The translations under genes and the position numbers were made by a program. A DNA stretch of 64,000 nucleotides from Nitrosomonas ureae (GTDB taxonomy: Bacteria; Pseudomonadota; Gammaproteobacteria; Burkholderiales; Nitrosomonadaceae). The stretch spans positions 20,457-84,456 of the forward strand of contig NZ_FNUX01000006.1 in the NCBI RefSeq assembly GCF_900108305.1, in the 5' to 3' direction. The notes beneath the pieces are model-generated. The model saw nothing but the letters and a program-made list of their open reading frames with translations, had not been told where the DNA came from and made no database searches. Each line of letters begins with the position of its first letter. Position 1 is the first letter of the stretch. Shown piece by piece: positions 45,456 through 53,010 of the stretch.

Positions 45456-46259
45456 TCAATTCTCGGTTACCGGCCGCGGCCATGAGCCCAATTCCTTGCT
45501 TCCCACCAGAGGCAATTTAATGGCGAGCGGATTCCAGTTCATGCCAAAAGACAGTCCCAGAAAATTGAATTCAATGCCTTCCACCGCACTGATCAGCACG
45601 CCCAGCAGGCCAAAAAATGAAATCTGCAAGCCACTGCCACTCGGCGCCTGTGAAATAAACCGGTAACCCAGATAATCCTTGCCAATCGCTGTCGGCGGCA
45701 AATCCAGCCGCAGCTCCGGCACCGCGCGTGAAACCCAGGCGGTAAACGTATTGGAATTCGGCCCCGGCCACATGGTGTAATCTTTCATGTAGGGATAGCT
45801 ATTAGCCGCCTGATCAATTTTCTCGATCAACGCATCCACCCTGTCACCGCGCATATCCGCCAAAATCTCGGGCATATTGCCGTACCAGCGCCGGTCAGGC
45901 GCATTCTCATAAACCGCCAATACCGACCTCTGGCTACGCCGCAACCACCCGATCACCTCATAAATCGTGTAAGACTTGGCTCTCGTGGGTTTCACGGCAA
46001 TCCAGGTATGAATCCCGAAATAACCACGCCAGCCAAAAGCGCGCGCGCCATAAACCTGAATGATCGCCTCAGGATTCGTGACGGGATCAGGCGCTATGCC
46101 CACCGGCTCGCGGCTCGCATTCCACCAGTACTGCGCCTCCACATGCTGCGGAAGAAGCAGCACGGAAAGCAAAATCATCACCCAACAACTCAACAAAATA
46201 GAACGCCCCACGCTCTGCATAACAGATACCAACATCCTGAGAAAATCCGGTTTAGTCAA
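45456..46259 (-). CDS. DUF3750 family membrane-associated protein
   Basis: 267 residues with an N-terminal hydrophobic segment (about 18-41) that may be a signal anchor or cleaved (V-E-A-Q). The body, with V-Y-G-A-R-A-F-G-W-R-G-Y-F-G-I-H-T-W-I-A-V-K, Y-E-V-I-G-W, and F-T-A-W-V-S-R-A-V-P-E-L, has the His/Cys-hydrolase-like look of the DUF3750 family (an H-T-W-I motif followed by N-S-N-T-F). Function is unknown. It is 116 bases upstream of fbpA on the same strand but separated from it by the Fur-like site, so probably a different transcript. Confidence 0.8.
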   Translation of the reverse strand: MTKPDFLRMLVSVMQSVGRSILLSCWVMILLSVLLLPQHVEAQYWWNASREPVGIAPDPVTNPEAIIQVYGARAFGWRGYFGIHTWIAVKPTRAKSYTIYEVIGWLRRSQRSVLAVYENAPDRRWYGNMPEILADMRGDRVDALIEKIDQAANSYPYMKDYTMWPGPNSNTFTAWVSRAVPELRLDLPPTAIGKDYLGYRFISQAPSGSGLQISFFGLLGVLISAVEGIEFNFLGLSFGMNWNPLAIKLPLVGSKELGSWPRPVTEN

Positions 46260-46376
46260 TAACTTTTCGAATAAAGTAATAAAAATTTTGATTAATCAAC
46301 GTTGTCATAAAACGTTAAGATTTTTTATACTACCCATCTCAATTATGACATTACAGCATCGGTGAAACACTAGCGG

Positions 46377-46402
46377 CTAATGTATACGGCGCAAAAAATT
46401 TC
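46377..46402. repeat. copy A of a short repeat flanking the probable cassette
   Basis: CTAA-TGTATACGGCGC-AAAAAAT here resembles CTAAC-GTAATATATACGAC-AAAAAAT at 47916-47944 in the same orientation, with small gaps. The two copies bracket the AT-rich gene. An inverted pair AGCGGCT (46372-46378) and AGCCGCT (46427-46433) also spans this copy. Confidence 0.45.
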
Positions 46403-46450
46403 CTAGAGACTACTTCGACGGAAGAAAGCCGCTTAACCGTGGAATTAGAT

Positions 46451-46580
46451 GACTAACGTGGAGCTCACCGGCAGTTTTTAAGTGTGGTTTTGTGGATTAC
46501 TTTTGTGCAGCAAAACCACAAAACTGCGGCTTAAAAACTGTCCAGCACACAAGTGTGCGAGCTTGAGCGACTTGTTAGTT
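46451..46580 (-). other. attC-like recombination site (integron cassette)
   Basis: A 130-base imperfect palindrome. Outer boxes GACTAAC (46451-46457) and GTTAGTT (46574-46580) pair; after exactly five unpaired bases on each side come inner boxes GCTCA (46463-46467) and TGAGC (46564-46568). The interior folds further: CAGTTTTTAAG (46472-46482) with CTTAAAAACTG (46530-46540), and TGTGGTTTTG (46483-46492) with CAAAACCACA (46511-46520); a side hairpin GCACAC-AA-GTGTGC is at 46545-46558. Paired R and L boxes with 5-base spacers and variable middle are the layout of integron attC sites; 130 bases is within their usual range. The R boxes keep the essential AAC/GTT but deviate from RYYYAAC/GTTRRRY at one position each. 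Confidence 0.6.
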
Positions 46581-47919
46581 GCCGCTTCCATTTGCATTGA
46601 ATTCAGCAACTTTAATTAACATTTCCTGTTGCTTTTCTTTTGGTAAATCCTGAAAATCAGGAGCCTCAGAGCCAATTACTTTTACTGGACCATTGCCTGT
46701 TATTATGTAGCCGGGGTCACCTTCTATAGCTAATATATTGTAGGAACTACCGCAACCAGTACAGAATAGATCGCTGTTACTGTGGGGCGGGCGCCATTTA
46801 TTTAAGTGCCCACATAAGCATGGTAAGTCTATGATTCTTTGTGACCCAATTAAAGAAGAGCAAACAAAGAAATAATAGCTATTGTTTCTAGTTTTTATAC
46901 CTTCTTTGAGAAGGGAAACAAGATTGCTTATATGCTTCTCTATGACGAGTTCTTGTGAACTTGAAAAAATTTTAGAGACGCAAGAGCTTAGGCTTGGCAA
47001 ATATACTTTGTGTATAAAATTAATGCATGTTTCCAGAATCTGGTATTTTAGTTCACTAAAATTTTCTGTGCTTGGCAGGTACGGACTTTTCTCACTGCCG
47101 AAAACCACTTGGGAGCCAGCCTGCGAGGTAAAAAAGGTAGAAATGTAGCCTATATGTGTGAACTCAGAAGAAAATTTAAACAGATTATTGATTTCATTTT
47201 TAAATTTTATGTCTTCAGAAGCCACCAAATTTAGGTTTGTAAATAGATGGTCAACTTTATTGGAAAAAGTAATATGCTGACATTTTGTTATTGATGAATT
47301 TTTCCAGTCTTTGAAGTTTAGCTTTCTAAATTCAAGTAGAGCATCTTCTATTTCTTGGTTAAATAATCCTTGACGAATTGATTTAGTTGCATATTTCTCA
47401 AAACTGTTAAGTGATAAGAGGACGTGATAATTAAACTCCTTTGGATCAAGGAGTTGTAGTTGATATGAGTCGGTAACGAGACTGTCTATTAATTGCCGAG
47501 TTGCTGTTGCAAGATTATTGTAATTCATGAAGCCTCTATGAAGAAGGCTGACATTATCAATGGTAATTCCGTGCCTGTTATCTGGTGGTGTATAAGCAGA
47601 CAATTTTTTTATTACTTCTAAATCATTTAAAAGCAGGCTGGGTATAACTGAAATAAATGGGTGCAGGCATTCATTTTCTCTGAAGTCGCCTTTCAGCGAT
47701 AGCCTATCATTAAATATAGATTTTAAATGATCAATAATGAATTCGAGATAGACTATGCCTTTCTCGAATAAGTCATGGGAAAATGCGATGTTGTTGCATA
47801 GGACTTCGTAGTTGCTTAAAGCAGCTGTGCTTTTCCGTTCCGTAAGATTTGATGCAATCTTTTTTAATATATCAATTTCATTCATCTATGACTCCACTGT
47901 GGCTATGGAAGGCAACTAA
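46457..47919 (-). mobile_element. probable single integron gene cassette
   Basis: If the crossover points lie between G and TT of the two core boxes (46457 and 47920 on the minus strand), the unit is 1463 bases holding one promoterless gene plus its attC, which is how cassettes are built. It is much poorer in GC than both neighbours (16 of 60 at 47281-47340 against 35 of 60 at 48601-48660). No integrase gene is in the window. Confidence 0.5.
46575..47885 (-). CDS. unknown protein with C-terminal zinc-ribbon-like motif, cassette-borne
   Basis: 436 residues, family not recognised. The first 350 residues are mostly helical and charged with no membrane segment or signal peptide. The C-terminal part has C-x-C at 356-358 and C-x-x-C at 375-378 (C-L-C-G...C-T-G-C-G), a likely zinc ribbon, followed by a short strand region and an acidic helical tail. 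ATG 47885 has TGGAG six bases upstream. The TAA stop lies inside the first core box of the attC-like site, and the start is 28 bases from the other core box, as in integron cassettes. The gene is very AT-rich relative to its flanks, indicating transfer. Without a family no function is proposed. Confidence 0.75.
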   Translation of the reverse strand: MNEIDILKKIASNLTERKSTAALSNYEVLCNNIAFSHDLFEKGIVYLEFIIDHLKSIFNDRLSLKGDFRENECLHPFISVIPSLLLNDLEVIKKLSAYTPPDNRHGITIDNVSLLHRGFMNYNNLATATRQLIDSLVTDSYQLQLLDPKEFNYHVLLSLNSFEKYATKSIRQGLFNQEIEDALLEFRKLNFKDWKNSSITKCQHITFSNKVDHLFTNLNLVASEDIKFKNEINNLFKFSSEFTHIGYISTFFTSQAGSQVVFGSEKSPYLPSTENFSELKYQILETCINFIHKVYLPSLSSCVSKIFSSSQELVIEKHISNLVSLLKEGIKTRNNSYYFFVCSSLIGSQRIIDLPCLCGHLNKWRPPHSNSDLFCTGCGSSYNILAIEGDPGYIITGNGPVKVIGSEAPDFQDLPKEKQQEMLIKVAEFNANGSGN

Positions 47920-47920
47920 C
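47914..47920 (-). other. core recombination box upstream of the cassette gene
   Basis: GTTAGTT on the minus strand, followed by GCCTTCC; the first nine bases (GTTAGTTGC) match the R box at the end of the gene (GTTAGTTGC at 46574-46582 on the plus strand) in inverted sense. It lies 28 bases before the start codon. No matching palindrome arm was found on its far side. Confidence 0.45.
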
Positions 47921-48100
47921 GTAATATATACGACAAAAAATATCTCATAACCTGGAACGAAATGTCATATAACTTGACTGACTACACCGTATGTTTTTAT
48001 TTTTAAGTAGCTCTGCAAGATAAGCCCTCTAATATATATACACCAAGTACAAATTTATTTTACCCTCCCGCATGCGACACCGAGATAAAGAAATATATAG

Positions 48101-49657
48101 TCAGTACTTATTCCCACGCTTACCCAGCATCTCAGGCAATTCACGCAAGAAACGCCCTGCCCCCGCCATCTGGCGGCGCAGCATGACCCAGTCTTCCGCT
48201 CTTTTTTTCGCATCCAGGCAGCGCATCAAGCGGATTCTGAGCGCTTCATCCTGATGGTTCAGGATAGCCGCCCACAGCGTATCCTCCACATTGTAAATTT
48301 TGCCTTCTTGCAAGCTGACAGGAATAACCTGCTCGGCTGGCACAGCCAGATCGGCAGCAACGGCGCGCACTGCGGCGGTTATATTTGCTGACTTGGGGTT
48401 CGCGGTATCGGTCAGATCATAGGGCGGCTGCCATTCATTCGCCGGACGCAGCCGGTCAATAAAACTGACAACGACCAGCAACGGCGCAGGGCGCCGGTCC
48501 ATTCGCGCGGCTTGATAGGTACGCAAGGCATCGAGGAGTTGCCGTTCAACTTGCCGATCCGGGCGATTGGCCGGGCTGACCCACAAGATCAAATCCGCAT
48601 TCCCCGCTGCGGTCAGCATTGGCTTGCTGTCAAAAAATGCGCTATCGCAACCCGGGCTGTCGAAGATCAGTGCCTGGGTGAACCCTTCGCGCGATAACAC
48701 GAAGGGTTCAAGCGCTTGTGTCGTGCCCGTCAAAACATCGGTAGTGGTTTTAAGCTCTCCAAACAAGGCATTGATCAGGCTGGATTTACCTGAATTGGAT
48801 CGGCCCAGCACAAGTATCCGCAATGGCTCGGCCGCCGATGCCGCCGTTTGACCGGCTTGTTCCAAATCTACCCTGGATTCCGGTGTCGTTGACTCGGTTT
48901 GGCTTTCATCGCCAAGCGGCAAGCGCCCGCTATACAGATCGATGGCGTAATAACCGACTTTGCACACATAAGTACGCAGAAACCAGCGGTGCAATTCATT
49001 TCTGGCCTGATCAAAGCTGCGCTCGCGCAAATGCCGCCAGGCTTCGCTCAGCAAGGCATTCACCGGATTGATGATAACGCTGCCCGCGCGGTAAACATTG
49101 AATGCTTTCTCCGCTTTGACCTTCCAACGCTGAATCCGAAACAGATCGCCCATCGTCAGGCGATTGCTGAAGGGTATGTTTTCTGCGATATCCCTGCGCA
49201 GCTCACGGCTGGCCCGCTCGATAATCAATAAAGTATGCGGCAAGGTCAGTTCATAGAGCGGTTTCTCAACCTCCGGATGATAACAATGCGCCACCGTTTC
49301 CATCGCTTTCCGTCCCAGCTCCCAAATCCATCGGCCATCTTCAAGCGGCCAATCCTCCGGGTTACACGTTGCGGCCAGCGCTTCAACCTGCTGCCATACC
49401 GCATCCGCACGCGGCGGCCATTCCGGATTCGGCTCGGTCGACATATTCATCAATATTTGGCGCTCCTGCCGCACGAGCAATTGCTGCAAGCCATAACCCA
49501 GAACGCCGCACACCACCATCGCGATCAACCAGTACAGCAGATTTCCGCTTTGCCATAACCACAGCACGCCAAAACCCAGCAAGGCCAGCACGGGCAATAA
49601 CAACAGAATGACTACCACTAAGCGCAACGGATCAACGGTTGGCAGCGATTTTTTCAT
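48101..49657 (-). CDS. membrane-anchored GTPase (Era/MMR_HSR1 type)
   Basis: 518 residues. Two membrane segments at the N-terminus (about 11-33 and 36-53), a helical region, then a G domain: G1 G-R-S-N-S-G-K-S-S (near 286), a following T-G-T-T (G2), G3 D-S-P-G, and V-S-F-I-D-R-L in place of a canonical N-K-x-D G4. The altered G4 may relax guanine specificity. Its ATG overlaps the stop of the upstream GTPase gene by four bases (49654-49657), so the two are coupled. Substrate or membrane partner unknown. Confidence 0.82.
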   Translation of the reverse strand: MKKSLPTVDPLRLVVVILLLLPVLALLGFGVLWLWQSGNLLYWLIAMVVCGVLGYGLQQLLVRQERQILMNMSTEPNPEWPPRADAVWQQVEALAATCNPEDWPLEDGRWIWELGRKAMETVAHCYHPEVEKPLYELTLPHTLLIIERASRELRRDIAENIPFSNRLTMGDLFRIQRWKVKAEKAFNVYRAGSVIINPVNALLSEAWRHLRERSFDQARNELHRWFLRTYVCKVGYYAIDLYSGRLPLGDESQTESTTPESRVDLEQAGQTAASAAEPLRILVLGRSNSGKSSLINALFGELKTTTDVLTGTTQALEPFVLSREGFTQALIFDSPGCDSAFFDSKPMLTAAGNADLILWVSPANRPDRQVERQLLDALRTYQAARMDRRPAPLLVVVSFIDRLRPANEWQPPYDLTDTANPKSANITAAVRAVAADLAVPAEQVIPVSLQEGKIYNVEDTLWAAILNHQDEALRIRLMRCLDAKKRAEDWVMLRRQMAGAGRFLRELPEMLGKRGNKY

Positions 49658-50883
49658 TTGGATTGATTCCGTAACCGGTCTTTGAGTATGGAAGCGCCCT
49701 GTTCCAGTTCCTGCGCATAAATCCTGCGTAATGCTTTTGGATCAACCTTCAAGCCATCCTTGCGCCTGGCAAAAAAATAAATCGCCGCTTTTCCCAATGC
49801 GTAAGTGGTCGCGCCGCTGGAACTGGCGCTCCATACCGCGCCTATGGTTTGCCCCCAGAAGGGAATCACCTTGACCACAGTGCGGCTCAGCATGCGCGTA
49901 AGAAAACCGGTCGCGATCCCCGCGCCTGCCAATCCCAGAAATTCGGTGATCGTGCTCCTATTCCAATACTGCCCATAAAGCAACGCAAGACTGTGCAAAA
50001 GTTTAGCCTGCACCGCGGACACGGCCACCAGGTCCACCACCGGCAAAGCGCCCAATCCGGCCGCCGTTAGCGAATAACCGACAATATGCTGATGCGCGGT
50101 ACGCGCATACAGATCATGCACTTCCTTATCGCCGCTCAACTGATGTTGCAATCCTAACGATGTCAGCGATTCGATCGCCTGCCACAATGCTGCCAGCCCA
50201 TAGTCATGCGGTTCAAATCCATCTTCAGGCAGGGTTAAATCCACAGCCACCCAACGCATGGGCGCAAAACCAGGTAATTTTTTCAAAGCATCGCGTTGTG
50301 CCTGCAAAGCGCGGCGCAAATCAAGCGGGACCGTTTCCGGCAAGGGATCATCCTCATAAGGCCAGGGGTGCACATGACCATATCCGTCGGGATACAGCTC
50401 GTGCAAGCCCGTTTGCACGATCAATACAGGCCATTCAGGGTGACGCTGACGGATGGCATGCAATACTTCAAACACCGCAGCCTGATTGATATCAGCCACT
50501 TTCATCACGGCAACCAGCAAATGCGCCTGGGATTCGCAATATTGAATATCGTCACCCGGATCATAGGCAACTTCTCCCAAGCCGCGCGTATCCAGAAACC
50601 GGACAATGGGAATATCGGCTGGAAAATCATAGAAACGGGAATTGCGCGTGCACGGTTGAAAACCATTGCCGATCTCGGCCGCTGCGCTACCGGTCAATGC
50701 CCGGATAATCGAAGTCTTGCCCGCCTGTGTTTTGCCCAACAGCCATAGCACCGGTACCGGCATCTTGATACGCGCTTCGCGTAAAGAGGCTTCCAGCAAA
50801 TTTTCATCGACTCTGGGTTCCAGCAGAGCCGTCCGCAATTGCTCCCAGTAGTCCGTCCAGTTTTTCAGATCGCTTAATTTCAT
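49654..50883 (-). CDS. YcjX/YcjF-like membrane GTPase (DUF697)
   Basis: 409 residues from ATG 50883 (a GTG one codon earlier is possible). G1 G-K-T-Q-A-G-K-T-S near 52-60, G3-like L-D-T-R-G-L-G near 98, then at about 265-370 a DUF697-type hydrophobic region (H-I-V-G-Y-S-L-T-A-A-G-L-G-A-L-P-V-V-D and S-R-T-V-V-K-V-I-P-F-W-G). Proteins of this kind (YcjF, and GTPases with DUF697) are inner-membrane associated and linked to envelope stress. Forms a two-gene unit with the following GTPase gene. Confidence 0.82.
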   Translation of the reverse strand: MKLSDLKNWTDYWEQLRTALLEPRVDENLLEASLREARIKMPVPVLWLLGKTQAGKTSIIRALTGSAAAEIGNGFQPCTRNSRFYDFPADIPIVRFLDTRGLGEVAYDPGDDIQYCESQAHLLVAVMKVADINQAAVFEVLHAIRQRHPEWPVLIVQTGLHELYPDGYGHVHPWPYEDDPLPETVPLDLRRALQAQRDALKKLPGFAPMRWVAVDLTLPEDGFEPHDYGLAALWQAIESLTSLGLQHQLSGDKEVHDLYARTAHQHIVGYSLTAAGLGALPVVDLVAVSAVQAKLLHSLALLYGQYWNRSTITEFLGLAGAGIATGFLTRMLSRTVVKVIPFWGQTIGAVWSASSSGATTYALGKAAIYFFARRKDGLKVDPKALRRIYAQELEQGASILKDRLRNQSK

Positions 50884-51132
50884 CACGTTGTCATCTTATC
50901 ATCAGTAAAGACAGAGTTAAGTCTGAGTCATCACGAATAGTGTTCAAATTTATACGATTCTTTTAACCTTCTCCAGGAAAAGAAGGCATAAAAGGCGTTA
51001 TTACATCGTTTTTACCGCATCGCCGGGCTGTTAAAATGCTTATTATTTGAATCGCAAAAGAAAAAATTTATCTTTAGTATCAACTAGGTTACTTATGCAA
51101 TTTGAAGTTTAATCTTAAAAAGGGGAAGACCA

Positions 51133-51858
51133 ATGAAACCAAGTAAAAAAATGCAAGGCTTTTTTTCTTTGACCGCTGCCGCAATGCTCATGACCACAGC
51201 GCCTGACAGCGCGAACGCCGGAATGGAACCCTTTGTCGGCGAGATAAGCTATGTCGCATTCAACTTTGCACCGCAAGGTTGGTATCAATGTGATGGGCAA
51301 ATCCTCCCTATCAACCAGTATCAAGCGCTCTTCTCCTTACTGGGCACCAATTACGGCGGCAACGGGACAACCACCTTCGCCCTGCCTGACATGCGTGGCA
51401 AAGTCCCCGTGCATCAGGGGCAACATCCCGGCGGTTCGATGTTCACGCTGGGTCAAACCAGCGGCGCGGAAAACATAACGCTGACCATAAACAACATGCC
51501 CGTCCATAATCATCCGGCTACAGCGACCTCGGCTTCCACATCAGCCTTGGCACCGGGCGGAACCGCAACATCGACATTAAAAGCAGTCAATAGCGACGCG
51601 GACATAAAAACCGCGGCAGGAAATTCTCTGGCCAATGCCAAAGGTTTGAACAGCGCTTACTCCGCATCTGCGCCGAATGTCAGCATGAGTTCCGCCTCGA
51701 TCGAGACCACGCTCGATGGGCTCAATATCGTCACCACGACAAGCACCAACGTCGATATTGGCGCTACAGGCGGCTCTCAACCTTTTTCGGTGATGCAGCC
51801 GTATACCGTTGTGAATTGCATTATTGCCTGGAATGGCGTTTATCCTTCGCGTCCTTAG
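51133..51858 (+). CDS. phage tail-collar domain protein with signal peptide
   Basis: 241 residues. N-terminal signal peptide (about 1-29, cleavage near S-A-N-A-G). The mature part starts M-E-P-F-V-G-E-I-S-Y-V-A-F-N-F-A-P-Q-G-W-Y-Q-C-D-G-Q-I-L-P, the tail-collar (microcystin-dependent protein-like) pattern, and is followed by a Ser/Thr/Ala-rich beta-type tail ending in V-N-C-I-I-A-W-N-G-V-Y-P. Cytoplasmic homologues resemble tail fibre tips; here the signal peptide implies export, which is uncommon. GGGGA is the SD. Followed by a Sel1-repeat gene in the same direction. Confidence 0.85.
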   Translation: MKPSKKMQGFFSLTAAAMLMTTAPDSANAGMEPFVGEISYVAFNFAPQGWYQCDGQILPINQYQALFSLLGTNYGGNGTTTFALPDMRGKVPVHQGQHPGGSMFTLGQTSGAENITLTINNMPVHNHPATATSASTSALAPGGTATSTLKAVNSDADIKTAAGNSLANAKGLNSAYSASAPNVSMSSASIETTLDGLNIVTTTSTNVDIGATGGSQPFSVMQPYTVVNCIIAWNGVYPSRP

Positions 51859-51899
51859 TTTTGATCAACCTGGTTATTTGATATTCCTGCCGGCAGAAA

Positions 51900-52877
51900 A
51901 TGAAGAAAGCCTTGTGGGTATTGCTGTGCATCGTGACTTTTCTGTCCGAAGCCTGGGCGGATAAAGTAAACGGCATAGATGCACCAGCAAGCGGCCACCC
52001 TACCTTGCAAGACGCCCAGGACGCATTGGCGTCCGGCGATTATGCCAAGGCTTTCAGCGGATATCATGATGCCGCTGCGCGTGATAACAACGCTTTGGCG
52101 CAATTTTCATTGGGTCTTTTCTATCAGAATGGCTGGGGGCGAGAAATCGACCCGGCCACTGCTTGCCGGTGGTTTGAGAAAGCTGCGCAGGGCGGGATTC
52201 CGGTAGCCCAGCATTCGACCGGCGTGTGTTTTGACCAGGGCATCCATCATCCGGAAAATCCGGTCACAGCGGCCCACTGGTTCCAGAAAGCAGCCCAGGC
52301 AGGGCACCTCTATTCGTACTGCCATCTTGCCAATCTGTTGATGACCGGAAGAGGTTTTCCCAAGGATCCCGTAAAGGCGATGGAACTCTGCCACCCTGCG
52401 GCACAGCAAGGTTCCCCGCCCGCACAACTCTGGATGGGCAAGTTTTACCTGCATGGCGACCCGGCCATTCGGAATCAACAGGAAGCCTATCGCTGGTTTG
52501 CAGCCGCCGCGCAGAAACAAGCGCCTGAAGCCTTTTATTATCTGGGTCTGATCATGCAGAGCCATTCATCGGGCAAACATGCACCGAAAGAAATCAGGCA
52601 AATGTTTGAACAAGCCGCCGCGCTCAAATATATCCCGGCTTATTTTCCTGCAGGCAAATATTTCCACGATGCGGAACCGGATCCCGAAACCGGCCACTTA
52701 TCCGCCGAACATCTGGCCAAAGCTTATCTATGGCTTTCAGCAGCACTGCAACAATCCCAGGACCCGGAAGAAATATCGGTTGCAAAATCGATGGTGCAGC
52801 AGATCCTCGCCGTCATGCCGAACACATGGCTGGCCGGGCTGGATCAGAAGGTTGCACAGCATTTACAGCGAGATTAA
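51900..52877 (+). CDS. exported Sel1-repeat protein
   Basis: 325 residues with a signal peptide (cleavage near A-W-A at about 20). About five to six Sel1-like repeats follow (A-Q-F-S-L-G-L-F-Y-Q-N-G-W-G, A-Q-H-S-T-G-V-C-F-D-Q-G, S-Y-C-H-L-A-N-L-L-M-T-G-R-G, A-Q-L-W-M-G-K-F-Y-L-H-G), an alpha-alpha solenoid used for protein contacts in the envelope. Starts 42 bases after the tail-collar gene; a small frame and then the giant repeat-protein gene follow. Confidence 0.85.
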   Translation: MKKALWVLLCIVTFLSEAWADKVNGIDAPASGHPTLQDAQDALASGDYAKAFSGYHDAAARDNNALAQFSLGLFYQNGWGREIDPATACRWFEKAAQGGIPVAQHSTGVCFDQGIHHPENPVTAAHWFQKAAQAGHLYSYCHLANLLMTGRGFPKDPVKAMELCHPAAQQGSPPAQLWMGKFYLHGDPAIRNQQEAYRWFAAAAQKQAPEAFYYLGLIMQSHSSGKHAPKEIRQMFEQAAALKYIPAYFPAGKYFHDAEPDPETGHLSAEHLAKAYLWLSAALQQSQDPEEISVAKSMVQQILAVMPNTWLAGLDQKVAQHLQRD

Positions 52878-52892
52878 GCAAGGAGCCTGTTG

Positions 52893-52952
52893 ATGAAACT
52901 CAACCTTACCGGCATCAAATCGATCACACGAACCACAGCAACATTTGAGTGA
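52893..52952 (+). CDS. possible 19-residue peptide
   Basis: ATG at 52893 has AGGAG eight bases upstream, stronger than the site of the preceding gene. The frame gives M-K-L-N-L-T-G-I-K-S then a TTA-rich stretch to TGA at 52950-52952. It could be a tiny leader peptide of the following gene or a chance frame; 58 bases separate it from the next start. Confidence 0.25.
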   Translation: MKLNLTGIKSITRTTATFE

Positions 52953-53010
52953 TGTATTTTCCAGAAGCATCGTTAATCCGCAGTTTTAAAACATTCAAAG
53001 GAGCCACGCA

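Noticed and set aside
46431-46457. A second complete attC site immediately left of the main one
   Set aside because: Only one core-like box (GCTTAAC) is present; no opposite R box or spacer symmetry could be found, so it is reported only as a possible scar.
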